DNA of 64,000 bases from Streptomyces sp. SLBN-118 (GCF_006715635.1 NZ_VFNP01000002.1:1364001-1428000); one strand, 5' to 3'. Positions 25,463 through 33,992 are shown, numbered from the stretch's first letter. The notes: generated from the sequence alone by a model not told the origin. Made by a program: numbers and translations.

Positions 25463-27115
25463 TTACCCCGGGAAACGCAGTTCCCGCCTGAGGATCTTCC
25501 CACTTGTCGTCTTCGGGAGCTCCGGCAGGATCTCCACCTCGCGCGGGTACTTGTACGCGGCCAGGCGCTCCGCACAGTACGCGGAGATTTCGGCCGGTTC
25601 CACGCTCGCCCCGGGGCGCAGACTGATGTAAGCCTTGACGGTCTCTCCGCGGTAGTCGTCGGGTATGCCGACGACGGCGGCCTCGCGCACCGCCGGGTGC
25701 GTGTAGAGGACGTCCTCCACCTCGCGCGGCCAGACCTTGAAGCCCGAGGCGTTGATCATGTCCTTCTTGCGGTCGACGACGTAGAGCCAGCCGTCGGTGT
25801 CCATGAAGCCGATGTCGCCGGTGCGCAGTTCACCGTCGGGGAACGCCTCGGCCGTGGCGTCGGGCAGCCGCCAGTAGCCGGGCACGACCTGGGGCCCGCT
25901 CACCGCGATCTCGCCCTGCTCCCCGAGCGGGACGTCCTGGCCCTTCTCGTCGACGATCCGCACGATCGTGTCCGGTCCCGGTACGCCGACGGAGAGGGTG
26001 CCGGACGCGGGGTCGACCGGGGCCTGCTTCTCGGGCGGTACGGAGGCACAGGGGGCGGTGCACTCGGTGAGGCCGTAGCCGTTGCAGAGGTAGGGGCCGA
26101 AACCCGTACGGAACTTCTCGACCAGCGCGGGAGGCACCGGGGCGCCACCGGAGGAGATCACCCGGAAGGATGTGAAGTGCTCGCGGGTGGCGGCGGGATG
26201 CGCGGCCAGGGCCATGAAGGCCGTGGACGGGCCGACGGTGTACGCGGGCCGGTGCTCGGCGAAGGCGTCGAGGACGACGCCCGGCTCGAAGCGGTAGGCG
26301 AGGGCGAGCGTGCCCGCGTTGGCGATGCAGGCGGCGAGCTCGCAGACCATTCCGGTGATGTGGAACAGCGGCGCGAGCGCGAAGTAACAGGAGCCCTCGG
26401 GCACGGGGTGGCCGGTGCGCTGCCGCTCGGCGTTGTAGACGATGCCGCCGTGGAGGTTCATGGCCCCCTTGGGGGTGCCGCTGGTGCCGGACGTGTAGCT
26501 GATCAACGCCACGTCGGCAGGGGTGAGTTCACGGCCCTCCGGCGCGCTCAGCCCCAGCCGGGCCACCGCCAGCAGATCGTGGGTGTCCTCCGGGGCCGGC
26601 TGCCGCTCGAAGCCGAGGACGCGCGCGTCATCGCGGCTCTGGAGGTCCAGTTCGCAGGCGGTGAGGACCAGGCGTACGGACGAGTCGGCGGCGCTGTCGC
26701 GCAGATACGACTCCCAGGCGCGGTCCGAGCAGATCAGCACGGTGACGTCGGCATCGTTCAGGACGTGCGCGACCTCGGCCGATTTGTACATCGGGTTGAG
26801 CGGGACGACGGTCGCCCCGGCCTTCCAGGCGCCCAGCAGCGCGATCACGAAGTGCGGGGTGTTCTGCAGCATGATCGCCACGCGGTCGCCGCGCACGACT
26901 CCGCGGGAGCCGAGATGGCCCGCGACGGAGTCGGAGAGTTCGTCGGTCTCGCGGTAGCTCAGGCGCCCGTCGAAGTAGGCGAGTGCGGTGTGCTCGGGAG
27001 CGCGGGCCGCGGCGGCGCGGAAGGAGTGCACGACGCTCGCGGGCGGGGTGATCGGGGCCCGCTGGGCGTCGGTGAGCTGGGACAGCCAGGGCCTTGCCGC
27101 GTAGACGGATGTCAC
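25463..27115 (-). CDS. AMP-forming acyl-CoA ligase
   Basis: This 550-residue adenylate-forming ligase has the P-loop SYTSGTSGTPKGAMN, the NGYGLTECTAP motif, the hinge LRTGDIGFMDTDGWLYVVDR, and the catalytic C-terminal lysine in PKTTSGKILRREL. It activates a carboxylic acid to its CoA thioester. The size and the FKVWPREVE segment fit medium/long-chain fatty acyl or 4-coumarate-type ligases. The GTG at 27115 overlaps the SDR stop by 4 bp (GTGA) and has GGAAGGAG upstream. It is the likely entry enzyme of this cluster, comparable in role to LvaE. Confidence 0.92.
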   Translation of the reverse strand: MTSVYAARPWLSQLTDAQRAPITPPASVVHSFRAAAARAPEHTALAYFDGRLSYRETDELSDSVAGHLGSRGVVRGDRVAIMLQNTPHFVIALLGAWKAGATVVPLNPMYKSAEVAHVLNDADVTVLICSDRAWESYLRDSAADSSVRLVLTACELDLQSRDDARVLGFERQPAPEDTHDLLAVARLGLSAPEGRELTPADVALISYTSGTSGTPKGAMNLHGGIVYNAERQRTGHPVPEGSCYFALAPLFHITGMVCELAACIANAGTLALAYRFEPGVVLDAFAEHRPAYTVGPSTAFMALAAHPAATREHFTSFRVISSGGAPVPPALVEKFRTGFGPYLCNGYGLTECTAPCASVPPEKQAPVDPASGTLSVGVPGPDTIVRIVDEKGQDVPLGEQGEIAVSGPQVVPGYWRLPDATAEAFPDGELRTGDIGFMDTDGWLYVVDRKKDMINASGFKVWPREVEDVLYTHPAVREAAVVGIPDDYRGETVKAYISLRPGASVEPAEISAYCAERLAAYKYPREVEILPELPKTTSGKILRRELRFPG

Positions 27116-27876
27116 CTCTGCGCTCCTTCCCACTTCTGCTGGAGGTGGTTCATGCCCGCAAGCCATCGCTCGGGCGTCGCGGCACGGGCCTGGTAGAACT
27201 CGGCGACCTCGGGGTGCGGCAGGATCAGGAAACGGTCGGCCTCGATGCCCTCGAACAGCGCGTCGGCGACGTCCTCGGGCTCGATCGCGGTCGGGGCGAG
27301 GACGAGTTCGCCCGCGGATCCGGCCGCGGTGAGCATGTCCGTACGCACTCCCTGCGGGCAGATGGCGTGCACTTTCAGGCCGCAGTGGGCGTAGGTGAGC
27401 TGGAGCCACTCGGCGAAGGCGTACGCGCCGTGCTTGGAGACGCTGTACGGGGCCGCGCCCACCATGGTGAGCAGGCCGGCGGCGGAGACGGTGGAGACGA
27501 AGCGGCCGCTGCCGCGCTCCAGCCAGTCGGGCAGCAGGGCGCGGGCCGCGCGGACGTGCGCCATCACATTGACGTCCCAGGCGGCGGCCCACACCTGCTC
27601 GTCGGCGAAGACGTCACCGGGCGAGGCGAGGCCCGCGTTGGCGCAGTAGACGTCGACCGTGCCGCCCAGTGCCTCACGGGCCTCCTCCACTATCTCGGAG
27701 GCGTCGCCCGGCACCGCGGTCGCGCCGATCCGGTCGGCGACGGCCTTGGTCCTGGCCGGGTCGATGTCGTTGACGACGACACGGGCGCCCTCCGCCGCGA
27801 ACCGGCGGGCCAGGGCGGCTCCGATGCCGCCGCCCGCGCCCGTAACCACAACCCCAGCGCCCTGCACCGTACCCAT
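27112..27876 (-). CDS. SDR family oxidoreductase
   Basis: This 254-residue short-chain dehydrogenase/reductase has the cofactor motif VVTGAGGGIGAALARRFA, CANAG, and the catalytic Ser-Tyr-Lys set in VSAAGLLTMVGAAPYSVSKHG. The Asp after the second strand (VVNDID) suggests NAD(H) preference. Coupled by a 4-bp overlap to the acyl-CoA ligase, it may oxidise or reduce a hydroxy- or ketoacyl-CoA in the same pathway. An operator-like repeat lies 39 nt upstream of the start. Confidence 0.9.
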   Translation of the reverse strand: MGTVQGAGVVVTGAGGGIGAALARRFAAEGARVVVNDIDPARTKAVADRIGATAVPGDASEIVEEAREALGGTVDVYCANAGLASPGDVFADEQVWAAAWDVNVMAHVRAARALLPDWLERGSGRFVSTVSAAGLLTMVGAAPYSVSKHGAYAFAEWLQLTYAHCGLKVHAICPQGVRTDMLTAAGSAGELVLAPTAIEPEDVADALFEGIEADRFLILPHPEVAEFYQARAATPERWLAGMNHLQQKWEGAQR

Positions 27877-27914
27877 CAGGCTCCGCCTCTCTGCTTACCG
27901 TCCCGTGCGGGCAG

Positions 27915-27928
27915 ACTAACCAGTCGGT
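27915..27928 (-). promoter_or_regulatory. Putative TetR operator (site B)
   Basis: On the minus strand this reads ACCGACTGGTTAGT, an imperfect 6-2-6 inverted repeat sharing 12 of 14 bases with site A at 22475-22488. It is 39 nt upstream of the SDR-ligase-TetR operon. Confidence 0.6.
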
Positions 27929-28069
27929 ATGTCGCGAGGGAAGAGGGCATGAGACCCCGTGTGCACAGGGACGCCCGGGGACGAACCGCGCTGTCGCAAT
28001 CGTTCCGCACGCCCGCCGTGCACGCTAGCGTGCGTGACCATGACAGACAGCGACCACGGAGGTAACTCG

Positions 28070-29308
28070 ATGAGCCTGTCCAGACGGGGTCTGCTGGCCG
28101 CCGGTGGCGCGCTGGGCATGCTTGCCGCCGGCTCTTCGCCCGCCACCGCACACGCGGGCGGCCGACGGGTCCGAACCGGCTTCGAGCGGCTGGCCGCCGA
28201 CGGCTACGCGCCCCTGGCAGGTGAGCGGGTCGGTGTCGTCACCAACCCGACCGGGGTCACCCGGGACTTGGCGCACATCGTGGATGTGATGCACGCCGAC
28301 GACCGGGTGAACCTGATCGCCGTCTTCGGCCCCGAGCACGGCTTCCGCGGCACCGCCCAGGCCGGCGGTTCAGAGGGGCGCTACGACGACCCGGCGACAG
28401 GGCTGCCCGTGTACGACACGTACACCAAGAGCGGGCAGGCGCTCGCCGACATCTTCACCGTGTCCGGCGTGGAGACGATCGTCTTCGACATCCAGGACGC
28501 CGGGGCCCGCTTCTACACCTACATCTGGACGCTCTACGACTGCATGGAGGCGGCCGCGCTCGCGGGCAAGCGCTTCGTGGTCCTGGACCGGCCCAATCCG
28601 GTGACGGGCAGGGCCGCGCTGGGGCCGGTCCTGGACAAGGCCTTCGCGACGTTCGTCGGCCGCGAGCCGATCGCGCAGGCGCACGGGATGACGGTCACCG
28701 AGCTGGCACTGCTGTTCAACGGCGAGTTCCTGACCCGTCCGGTGGAGCTGGAGACGGTGCGGATGAAGGGCTGGCGGCGCTCGGACTTCTTCGACGAGAC
28801 AGCTCTGCCCTGGGTCCCGCCGAGCCCGAACATGCCGACGCCGGACACCGCGCTGGTCTACTCGGGCACCTGCCTGTTCGAGGGCACCAACCTCTCGGAG
28901 GGCCGCGGCACGACACGTCCGTTCGAGCTGCTGGGCGCGGAAGGCATCGACCGCGCCTGGGCGGCGGCAGCCAATGCCCTGGCGCTGCCGGGGGTCCGCT
29001 TCCGCGAGGCGTACTTCACGCCGACGTTCTCCAAGTTCCGGGGCAAGACGGTCGGCGGCGTCCAGCTCCACGTCCACGACCGTGCCTCCTACGACCCGGT
29101 GCGCACCGGTATCGGCCTGCTGGTGACGGCGAAGCGGGTGTGGAGCGGCTTCGCGTGGCGGCCCGACCACTGGATCGACAAGCTGACCGGGTCGGCGAGG
29201 GTCCGGACGATGATCGACGCCGGGGCAGCGCCGGACGAGGTGGTGGCGGCGTGGCAGGGCGAGCTGGCCGCCTTCAGGGCCGTGCGGAGGACGTACCTGC
29301 AGTACTGA
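28070..29308 (+). CDS. DUF1343 exo-beta-N-acetylmuramidase family protein (NamZ-like)
   Basis: This 412-residue exported protein begins with a twin-arginine-type leader (SRRGLLAAGGALGMLAAGSS). The mature part is a DUF1343 domain: GERVGVVTNPTGVTRDLAHI, VFGPEHGFRGTAQAG, FDIQDAGARFYTYIWTLYD, and GTCLFEGTNLSEGRGT. The DUF1343 family includes NamZ of Bacillus, which releases N-acetylmuramic acid from the non-reducing end of peptidoglycan fragments. The product would then act outside the cell in wall turnover or recycling. GGAGGTAAC precedes the ATG. It appears to be transcribed alone. Confidence 0.88.
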   Translation: MSLSRRGLLAAGGALGMLAAGSSPATAHAGGRRVRTGFERLAADGYAPLAGERVGVVTNPTGVTRDLAHIVDVMHADDRVNLIAVFGPEHGFRGTAQAGGSEGRYDDPATGLPVYDTYTKSGQALADIFTVSGVETIVFDIQDAGARFYTYIWTLYDCMEAAALAGKRFVVLDRPNPVTGRAALGPVLDKAFATFVGREPIAQAHGMTVTELALLFNGEFLTRPVELETVRMKGWRRSDFFDETALPWVPPSPNMPTPDTALVYSGTCLFEGTNLSEGRGTTRPFELLGAEGIDRAWAAAANALALPGVRFREAYFTPTFSKFRGKTVGGVQLHVHDRASYDPVRTGIGLLVTAKRVWSGFAWRPDHWIDKLTGSARVRTMIDAGAAPDEVVAAWQGELAAFRAVRRTYLQY

Positions 29309-29529
29309 TCCGGCAAGGGGCGGGACCACCTGGAACACCCGGCCGGTCGCGCGGGATTGGCTGAATGTGGTACGCCGGACACAGGCCGTCGGCACCGCCC
29401 GACCGCCCCTGGCCGACCGCCTGTGACCGACTGGGACAAGGCGCGATCGAGCACGGTCGTAGGTATGGCCGTTCCTCCCTTCCCGCAGGATGCTGGTGCA
29501 TCAGCGGACAAAAACGGGGAGGGCCGGTC
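29309..29529. other. Intergenic gap, nothing recognised
   Basis: This stretch lies between the muramidase and the alpha/beta hydrolase gene. I see no gene, repeat or convincing hairpin; it should carry the promoter of the downstream gene. Confidence 0.4.
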
Positions 29530-30834
29530 ATGCCGGAAATGAGTGTGGAGCCGAACCGGGAAGTCACCTTCGACAAGGACGGCGACGTGAACGCCGCGCA
29601 GCGCGACAGTCTGGCTGAAATGGATGTCACCGATCTGGTGATGTTCGCGCACGGGTGGAACAACTCGCCGTCCGTCGCCAACCAGCTGTACTCGGCCTTC
29701 TTCGCGCCCTTCCCGGGGCTGACGGGCGACGGGGTACGGCTGGGATACGTGGCTGTCGTGTGGCCGTCCATGAAGTTCACGGACGAGCTGATTCCGGACT
29801 TCAGGCCGTCCGCCACTGCCGCCCCCCTGGACCCCGGGCTCGACGAGGCGACGCAGGACGCCCTGGCGCGGCTGTTTCCCGGGCACGACGGGACCGTACG
29901 ACGGCTTGCTCAACTGCTCGACGAACAGCCCGAGTCGGAGGCGGCCTTCGCGGAGTTCGGCTCACTGGCGCGACAGCTCACCGAGGCACCGGCGGGCGGG
30001 GTCGCGGGGGCGTGCTTCACGGACGATCTGCCCCACGACGAACAGGGTCCGCCCGCCGTCCTGTTCGAGGACGCCCTGACGATGTGCCGGAGGTTCGCGT
30101 TCGCGCTGGAGGAGAGCGAGGAGGTGACGGAGAAGGAGCCCGCCGTCGAGTCCTTCTCCATCGGCGGCGGACTCAAGAAGGTGTGGAAGGGCGGGAAGGA
30201 ACTCCTGCGGCAGACCACGTACTACGCGATGAAGCGGCGCGCCGGAACGGTCGGCGAGCTGGGACTCGGCCCGCTGCTGGGCCAGCTCGCCCGGTCCTCC
30301 CCCACGGTGCGGGTCCATCTGGTGGGGCACAGCCAGGGGGCGCGCCTGGTCTCCTTCGCGCTGCGCGGGCTGCCCCACGGCGCGAACAACGTGAAATCAC
30401 TGACGCTCCTTCAGGGATCCTTGTCGCACTATGTGTTCGCACCGAGCCTGCCCCATGCGGCACACAGCGGCGGCGCCCTGCGCACCATGGAGCACCGCGT
30501 CGACGGGCCGGTGGTGGCCTGCTACTCGCGGCACGACAGCGCGCTCGGCATGATCTATCCGCTTGCCTCCAGCCTGGCCGGGGACGACGCGAACGCGGCC
30601 GGGTTCGACAAGCGGTGGTGGGCGATGGGGCACGACGGCATCCAGGCCGTGCAGCCGCTGGTCAGGCTGACGCTGGACGAGGCGCTGCGGCAGGGGATCC
30701 CCGGCTCGGGCTGCGTCAGCGTGGACACGGCCTCGGTGGTGCGGCACGGCGGGCCTCCTGCCGGTGCGCACAGCGACATCTGCCATGAGGAGCTGGCGCG
30801 ACTGGTACTGGCCGCGGGCCGCATCGGACGCTGA
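29530..30834 (+). CDS. Alpha/beta hydrolase-fold protein of unknown function
   Basis: This 434-residue protein has an oxyanion-type opening (DLVMFAHGWNNSPSVANQLY) and a nucleophile elbow VHLVGHSQGARLVSFALRG at about residues 263-281, giving Ser as likely nucleophile. A later aspartate (YSRHDSALG) and histidine (DICHEEL or GHDGIQ) could complete a triad. About 150 residues between the two halves form a large insertion with a basic patch (GGLKKVWKGGKELLRQTTYY). There is no signal peptide. The start is the ATG at 29530; a second ATG at 29539 is possible. It resembles lipase/esterase or DUF900-like hydrolases; the substrate is unknown. Confidence 0.72.
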   Translation: MPEMSVEPNREVTFDKDGDVNAAQRDSLAEMDVTDLVMFAHGWNNSPSVANQLYSAFFAPFPGLTGDGVRLGYVAVVWPSMKFTDELIPDFRPSATAAPLDPGLDEATQDALARLFPGHDGTVRRLAQLLDEQPESEAAFAEFGSLARQLTEAPAGGVAGACFTDDLPHDEQGPPAVLFEDALTMCRRFAFALEESEEVTEKEPAVESFSIGGGLKKVWKGGKELLRQTTYYAMKRRAGTVGELGLGPLLGQLARSSPTVRVHLVGHSQGARLVSFALRGLPHGANNVKSLTLLQGSLSHYVFAPSLPHAAHSGGALRTMEHRVDGPVVACYSRHDSALGMIYPLASSLAGDDANAAGFDKRWWAMGHDGIQAVQPLVRLTLDEALRQGIPGSGCVSVDTASVVRHGGPPAGAHSDICHEELARLVLAAGRIGR

Positions 30835-30940
30835 GCGCGCTCAACGCCCGTGCCCGGCCCACCGTTGTCGCACTGATACCTGCCTCGCAGCAGGACGGTC
30901 CGCAGAAGCCGTCGGGACGAGCCGGTGTGATTACCACCAC

Positions 30941-30974
30941 TCGATGGTGATGACCCCCATCGAATTTTCGATGG
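30941..30974. promoter_or_regulatory. TCGATGG repeats including a 7-4-7 inverted repeat
   Basis: TCGATGG occurs at 30941-30947 and 30968-30974 with the inverse CCATCGA at 30957-30963. The last two form CCATCGA-ATTT-TCGATGG. The site is 68 bp upstream of the zinc-ribbon protein gene and is a candidate operator. Confidence 0.45.
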
Positions 30975-31041
30975 AGCCGGATTGGGTACCCGTACGTCCA
31001 TTCCTCAACGCCGAAGTACCAGCGACGGAGGTGGCAGTGCG

Positions 31042-31653
31042 ATGGCAGGTTTCCGCAGTCTTGCGAGACAGGTGCGCGACGCGCGGTGTGATCTGGCGCT
31101 ACGACGCTATTCGCTGCGCAAGTGCCTGGAGCGATTTGCCCCTTATGGGCACCGAGCGACCTGGGCTCATCTGTGCGCCAGGCACAGCATCGAGCCCGAG
31201 GACCGGGCCCCCGATCCGGCGCGGCTCGTGGCCGCGCTCGACGAGTTGGAACAGGCGCGGGCCGTCTGGCTCGCGTACGAGGAGAGTTTCGCGGACCGCC
31301 GCAAGCGCGAGAAGCACGACGGACTGCGACGGCCGGCGTCGGTCGACGACTGGCACCGGCGGACTTGGGGCGGGAACGGGGTCGCCCGCTGCGACAGCCC
31401 GGCCGCCCATCCGTCGGCCCCGCTCGACGAGGTCCTGCGGCGACTGATATCCGCGCTGGAGACCGACCCCGGAAACGGCTGCCCGGTGTGCAGGGGAACG
31501 CACATCGTGTGGCGGCAGGATCTGGCGAACGAACCCTGGTTCGGGCCGGTCTGCACGGCCTGCGGGATTGTCGTACCACAGCCTGTTCTGACGACCGAGG
31601 CGGTGGCGGCGGCCAAGCGGGCCGGACGCAAGGAGCTGGCGTCGGTGGCCTGA
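31042..31653 (+). CDS. Hypothetical protein with C-terminal zinc ribbon
   Basis: This 203-residue soluble protein has a basic N-terminal helical part (FRSLARQVRDARCDLALRRY), a middle section with a WLAYEE helix and an RRKREKHDG basic run, and a C-terminal CPVCRGTHIVW ... CTACGIV pair (C-x2-C, about 18 residues, C-x2-C) that looks like a zinc ribbon. GGAGGTGG lies about 9 nt before the ATG. It sits 150 bp upstream of the RNA ligase gene. The zinc ribbon and basic surface would suit nucleic-acid binding, which is inference. I do not recognise the family. Confidence 0.7.
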   Translation: MAGFRSLARQVRDARCDLALRRYSLRKCLERFAPYGHRATWAHLCARHSIEPEDRAPDPARLVAALDELEQARAVWLAYEESFADRRKREKHDGLRRPASVDDWHRRTWGGNGVARCDSPAAHPSAPLDEVLRRLISALETDPGNGCPVCRGTHIVWRQDLANEPWFGPVCTACGIVVPQPVLTTEAVAAAKRAGRKELASVA

Positions 31654-31803
31654 CAGGTTGAGCCGGGCCCTTCGGGGCCTGTACGCGCCCCTCCCGAACT
31701 GGGGCTCCGCCCCGGTTACGGGGAGGGCGTCCCGATATTCAGTGGCCGGCCCCCGGTCACGGCCCGCACAGTGGACGCGGAATCCGTGACCGAGGAGACG
31801 CCG

Positions 31804-32880
31804 ATGTCCACGCTGCGTGTCACCGCAGAGCTGCTGACCGTCCATGAGCATCCGAACGCAGACGCGCTCGAACTGGCCCAGGTGGGCCTGTATCGCGCCG
31901 TCGTCGCCAAGGGCGCCTTCCGCAGTGGTGACGCCGCTGTCTACATCCCGGAACAGTCCGTGCTGCCAGCGGAGTTGATCGAGGAACTGGGGCTGACGGG
32001 ACGGCTGGCCGGCTCGGCGTCCAACCGGGTCAAGGCCGTTCGGCTGCGCGGCGAGCTGTCGCAGGGCATCGTGTGCCGGCCGCAGGCGCTCGCGGACGTC
32101 GATCTGGCGCAGGCGGCCGCCTGCGGCACGGACTTCGCCGAGCTGCTCTCGATCACCAAGTGGTCGCCGCCCATCCCGCCCACGATGAGCGGCGATGTGG
32201 AACGGGCTCCCGATCTGCTGCCCTGGGTCGACATCGAGAACATCCAGCGCTACCCGGAGATCTTCGAGCCCGGCGAGCCGGTGGTGATCACCGAGAAGCT
32301 GCACGGCTCGGCCTGCCTGCTGACATACAGCGTGGCGGACGACGGTCAGGGCCGTGTCCAGGTGTCGTCGAAGGGCTTCGGCGCCAAAGGCCTGGCGCTC
32401 ACAGAGGATCCGCGCAACCTGTACTGGCGTGCGGTGCTCGGCCACGACGTCCCGGCGGTCGCGGCGGGCCTCGCCGAGAAGCTGGGGGCGAGCCGGATCG
32501 GGATCTTCGGCGAGGTGTACGGCGCCGGCGTGCAGGACCTCGCCTATGGAGCCAACGCCCGCTCCGAGGCGGTCGGTTACGCCGTCTTCGACGTGTCGGC
32601 AGAGATCGACGGCCAGGTCCGCTGGCTGGAGACGGCCGGGCTGCTGGAGGGCGAACTGCCGCTGGCACCCCGGCTGTTCGAGGGTCCGTACGACATCGAG
32701 ACGGTGCTGGAGCTGGCGAGCGGCCGGGAGACCGTGTCCGGGCGCGAGCTGCATCTGCGCGAGGGCGTCGTGATCCGTCCCGCGGCCGAGCGCTACAGCC
32801 CGGTGCTCGGCGGCAGGGCGATCGCCAAGGCGGTCAGCCCCGCGTATCTGACGCGCAAGGGCGGCACCGAGTACGAGTAG
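31804..32880 (+). CDS. ATP-dependent RNA ligase (DRB0094/DraRnl family)
   Basis: This 358-residue protein has an N-terminal OB-like domain (about 1-125) followed by a nucleotidyltransferase core. Motif I is ITEKLHGSACLL with the lysine nucleophile at residue 165, motif IIIa is IGIFGEVYGAG, motif IV is LREGVVIRP, and motif V is RAIAKAVSPAYL. This order and the N-terminal OB domain match the RNA ligase family typified by Deinococcus radiodurans DRB0094. That family seals 3'-OH/5'-phosphate nicks with a requirement for RNA on the 3'-OH side. The ATG has GAGGAG upstream. A role in RNA repair is expected from the family; the target is unknown. Confidence 0.88.
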   Translation: MSTLRVTAELLTVHEHPNADALELAQVGLYRAVVAKGAFRSGDAAVYIPEQSVLPAELIEELGLTGRLAGSASNRVKAVRLRGELSQGIVCRPQALADVDLAQAAACGTDFAELLSITKWSPPIPPTMSGDVERAPDLLPWVDIENIQRYPEIFEPGEPVVITEKLHGSACLLTYSVADDGQGRVQVSSKGFGAKGLALTEDPRNLYWRAVLGHDVPAVAAGLAEKLGASRIGIFGEVYGAGVQDLAYGANARSEAVGYAVFDVSAEIDGQVRWLETAGLLEGELPLAPRLFEGPYDIETVLELASGRETVSGRELHLREGVVIRPAAERYSPVLGGRAIAKAVSPAYLTRKGGTEYE

Positions 32881-32898
32881 TCCCGCGCGGCAGCGCAG

Positions 32899-32933
32899 CA
32901 GGCGGGCCCGGCACGAGGGTGCGGGCCCGCCTG
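32899..32933. terminator. Bidirectional terminator
   Basis: A perfect 12-bp stem (CAGGCGGGCCCG / CGGGCCCGCCTG) lies between the convergent RNA ligase and soxR genes. Confidence 0.8.
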
Positions 32934-32937
32934 TGCG

Positions 32938-33423
32938 TCATGGCCGGGCACGGTCCTTCGCCGGCCGGCCGCGCTCCGGCAGCAGCCGGGAGCCGGTCAG
33001 GCGCTCGCCGAAGATGTCGTCCGGGTTGGACAGCACGCACGTCTCCAGGGAGAGACAACCGCAGCCGATGCAGTCGGTGAGATGGTCACGGAGCCGGCCG
33101 AGCTGTCTGATGCGCTCGTCGAGCTCCACCCGCCACGCTTCGGACAGCCGAGCCCAGTCCGCACGGTCGGGCGTGCGCTCCTCGGGCAGTTCGGCCAGGG
33201 CGTCCCTGATCGTGGCGAGCGGAATGCCCACGCGCTGCGCCGCGCGTACGAAAGCGACGCGGCGCAGCGCGTCCCTGCTGTACCGGCGCTGGTTTCCGGT
33301 GGTCCGGCGGCTGCTGATCAGCCCTTTGGACTCGTAGAAGTGCAGGGCGGACACGGCGGCGCCGCTGCGTGCGGAGAGCTGGCCGACCGTGAGCTCGTGG
33401 ATCTTCTCGGGAATCTGTGGCAC
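32938..33423 (-). CDS. soxR: Redox-sensitive MerR-type regulator SoxR
   Basis: This 161-residue protein has an N-terminal MerR winged helix ([20 protein letters not shown]), a dimerisation helix, and the [2Fe-2S] cluster motif [12 protein letters not shown] with cysteines at 118, 121, 123 and 129. The C-x2-C-x-C-x5-C spacing is diagnostic for SoxR. In Streptomyces, SoxR is activated by redox-active antibiotics and drives export and reductase genes elsewhere in the genome. The C-terminal tail (about 145-161) is Arg/Pro-rich. The GTG start has almost no leader, so the message may be leaderless. Confidence 0.95.
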   Translation of the reverse strand: MPQIPEKIHELTVGQLSARSGAAVSALHFYESKGLISSRRTTGNQRRYSRDALRRVAFVRAAQRVGIPLATIRDALAELPEERTPDRADWARLSEAWRVELDERIRQLGRLRDHLTDCIGCGCLSLETCVLSNPDDIFGERLTGSRLLPERGRPAKDRARP

Positions 33424-33475
33424 CCCTCGAAGCCTACTGGCCCGTCGTTGACAGGAGCCGTCCGCCCAACCATGC

Positions 33476-33491
33476 TGAGCAAGCGCTTAGA
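33476..33491. promoter_or_regulatory. Putative TetR operator in front of MaoC gene
   Basis: TGAGCAAGCGCTTAGA occurs here, 40 nt upstream of the MaoC-type gene. The identical 16 bp recur at 34690-34705 upstream of the adjacent TetR gene. The core AAGCGCTT is a perfect palindrome. Confidence 0.65.
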
Positions 33492-33530
33492 CATTGAGTT
33501 CCGCACGGACGAGACGCAGGGAGCAGAGAC

Positions 33531-33992
33531 ATGGCCGAGCCGAGGATCTTCACGTCCGCCGAGGAGCTGCGCGCCGGGGTCGGCGAGCAGCTGGGTCACA
33601 GCGACTGGCTGGAGATCGAGCAGAAGCGGATCGATCTCTTCGCCGAGGCAACCGGTGACCACCAGTGGATCCACGTCGACCCGGAGCGGGCGGCGACCGG
33701 CCCCTTCGGCACAACGATCGCGCACGGCTATCTCACGCTGTCGCTGCTCCCCGTTTTCGTGCCGCAGGTGCTGCGGGTCGAGGGCATGAAGATGGGCATC
33801 AACTACGGCGCGAACAAGGTCCGCTTCCCCTCCCCCGTGCCGGCGGGCTCGCGGCTGCGCGCCACGGCGGTGCTGCAGAACGTGGAAGAGGCGGGCGGCG
33901 GCGTGCAGGTGACCGCCCTCGTCACGGTGGAGCGCGAGGGCGGCGACAAGCCGGTCTGCGTGGCCGAGTCGGTGTCCCGCTACTTCTTCTGA
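33531..33992 (+). CDS. MaoC family dehydratase
   Basis: This 153-residue hot-dog-fold protein has the hydratase-2 motif FAEATGDHQWIHVDPERA with the catalytic Asp/His pair, followed by GTTIAHGYLTLSLLP. It matches single-domain MaoC-like enoyl-CoA hydratases, which add water to trans-2-enoyl-CoA to give R-3-hydroxyacyl-CoA. AGGGAG precedes the ATG. It is convergent with a TetR gene, and an identical operator-like sequence stands in front of each gene, so that TetR protein is the probable repressor. Confidence 0.92.
   Translation: MAEPRIFTSAEELRAGVGEQLGHSDWLEIEQKRIDLFAEATGDHQWIHVDPERAATGPFGTTIAHGYLTLSLLPVFVPQVLRVEGMKMGINYGANKVRFPSPVPAGSRLRATAVLQNVEEAGGGVQVTALVTVEREGGDKPVCVAESVSRYFF

Noticed and set aside
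29530..30834. Annotation as a protein kinase
   Set aside because: No kinase motifs are present; the HGWNN and GHSQG segments indicate an alpha/beta hydrolase fold.
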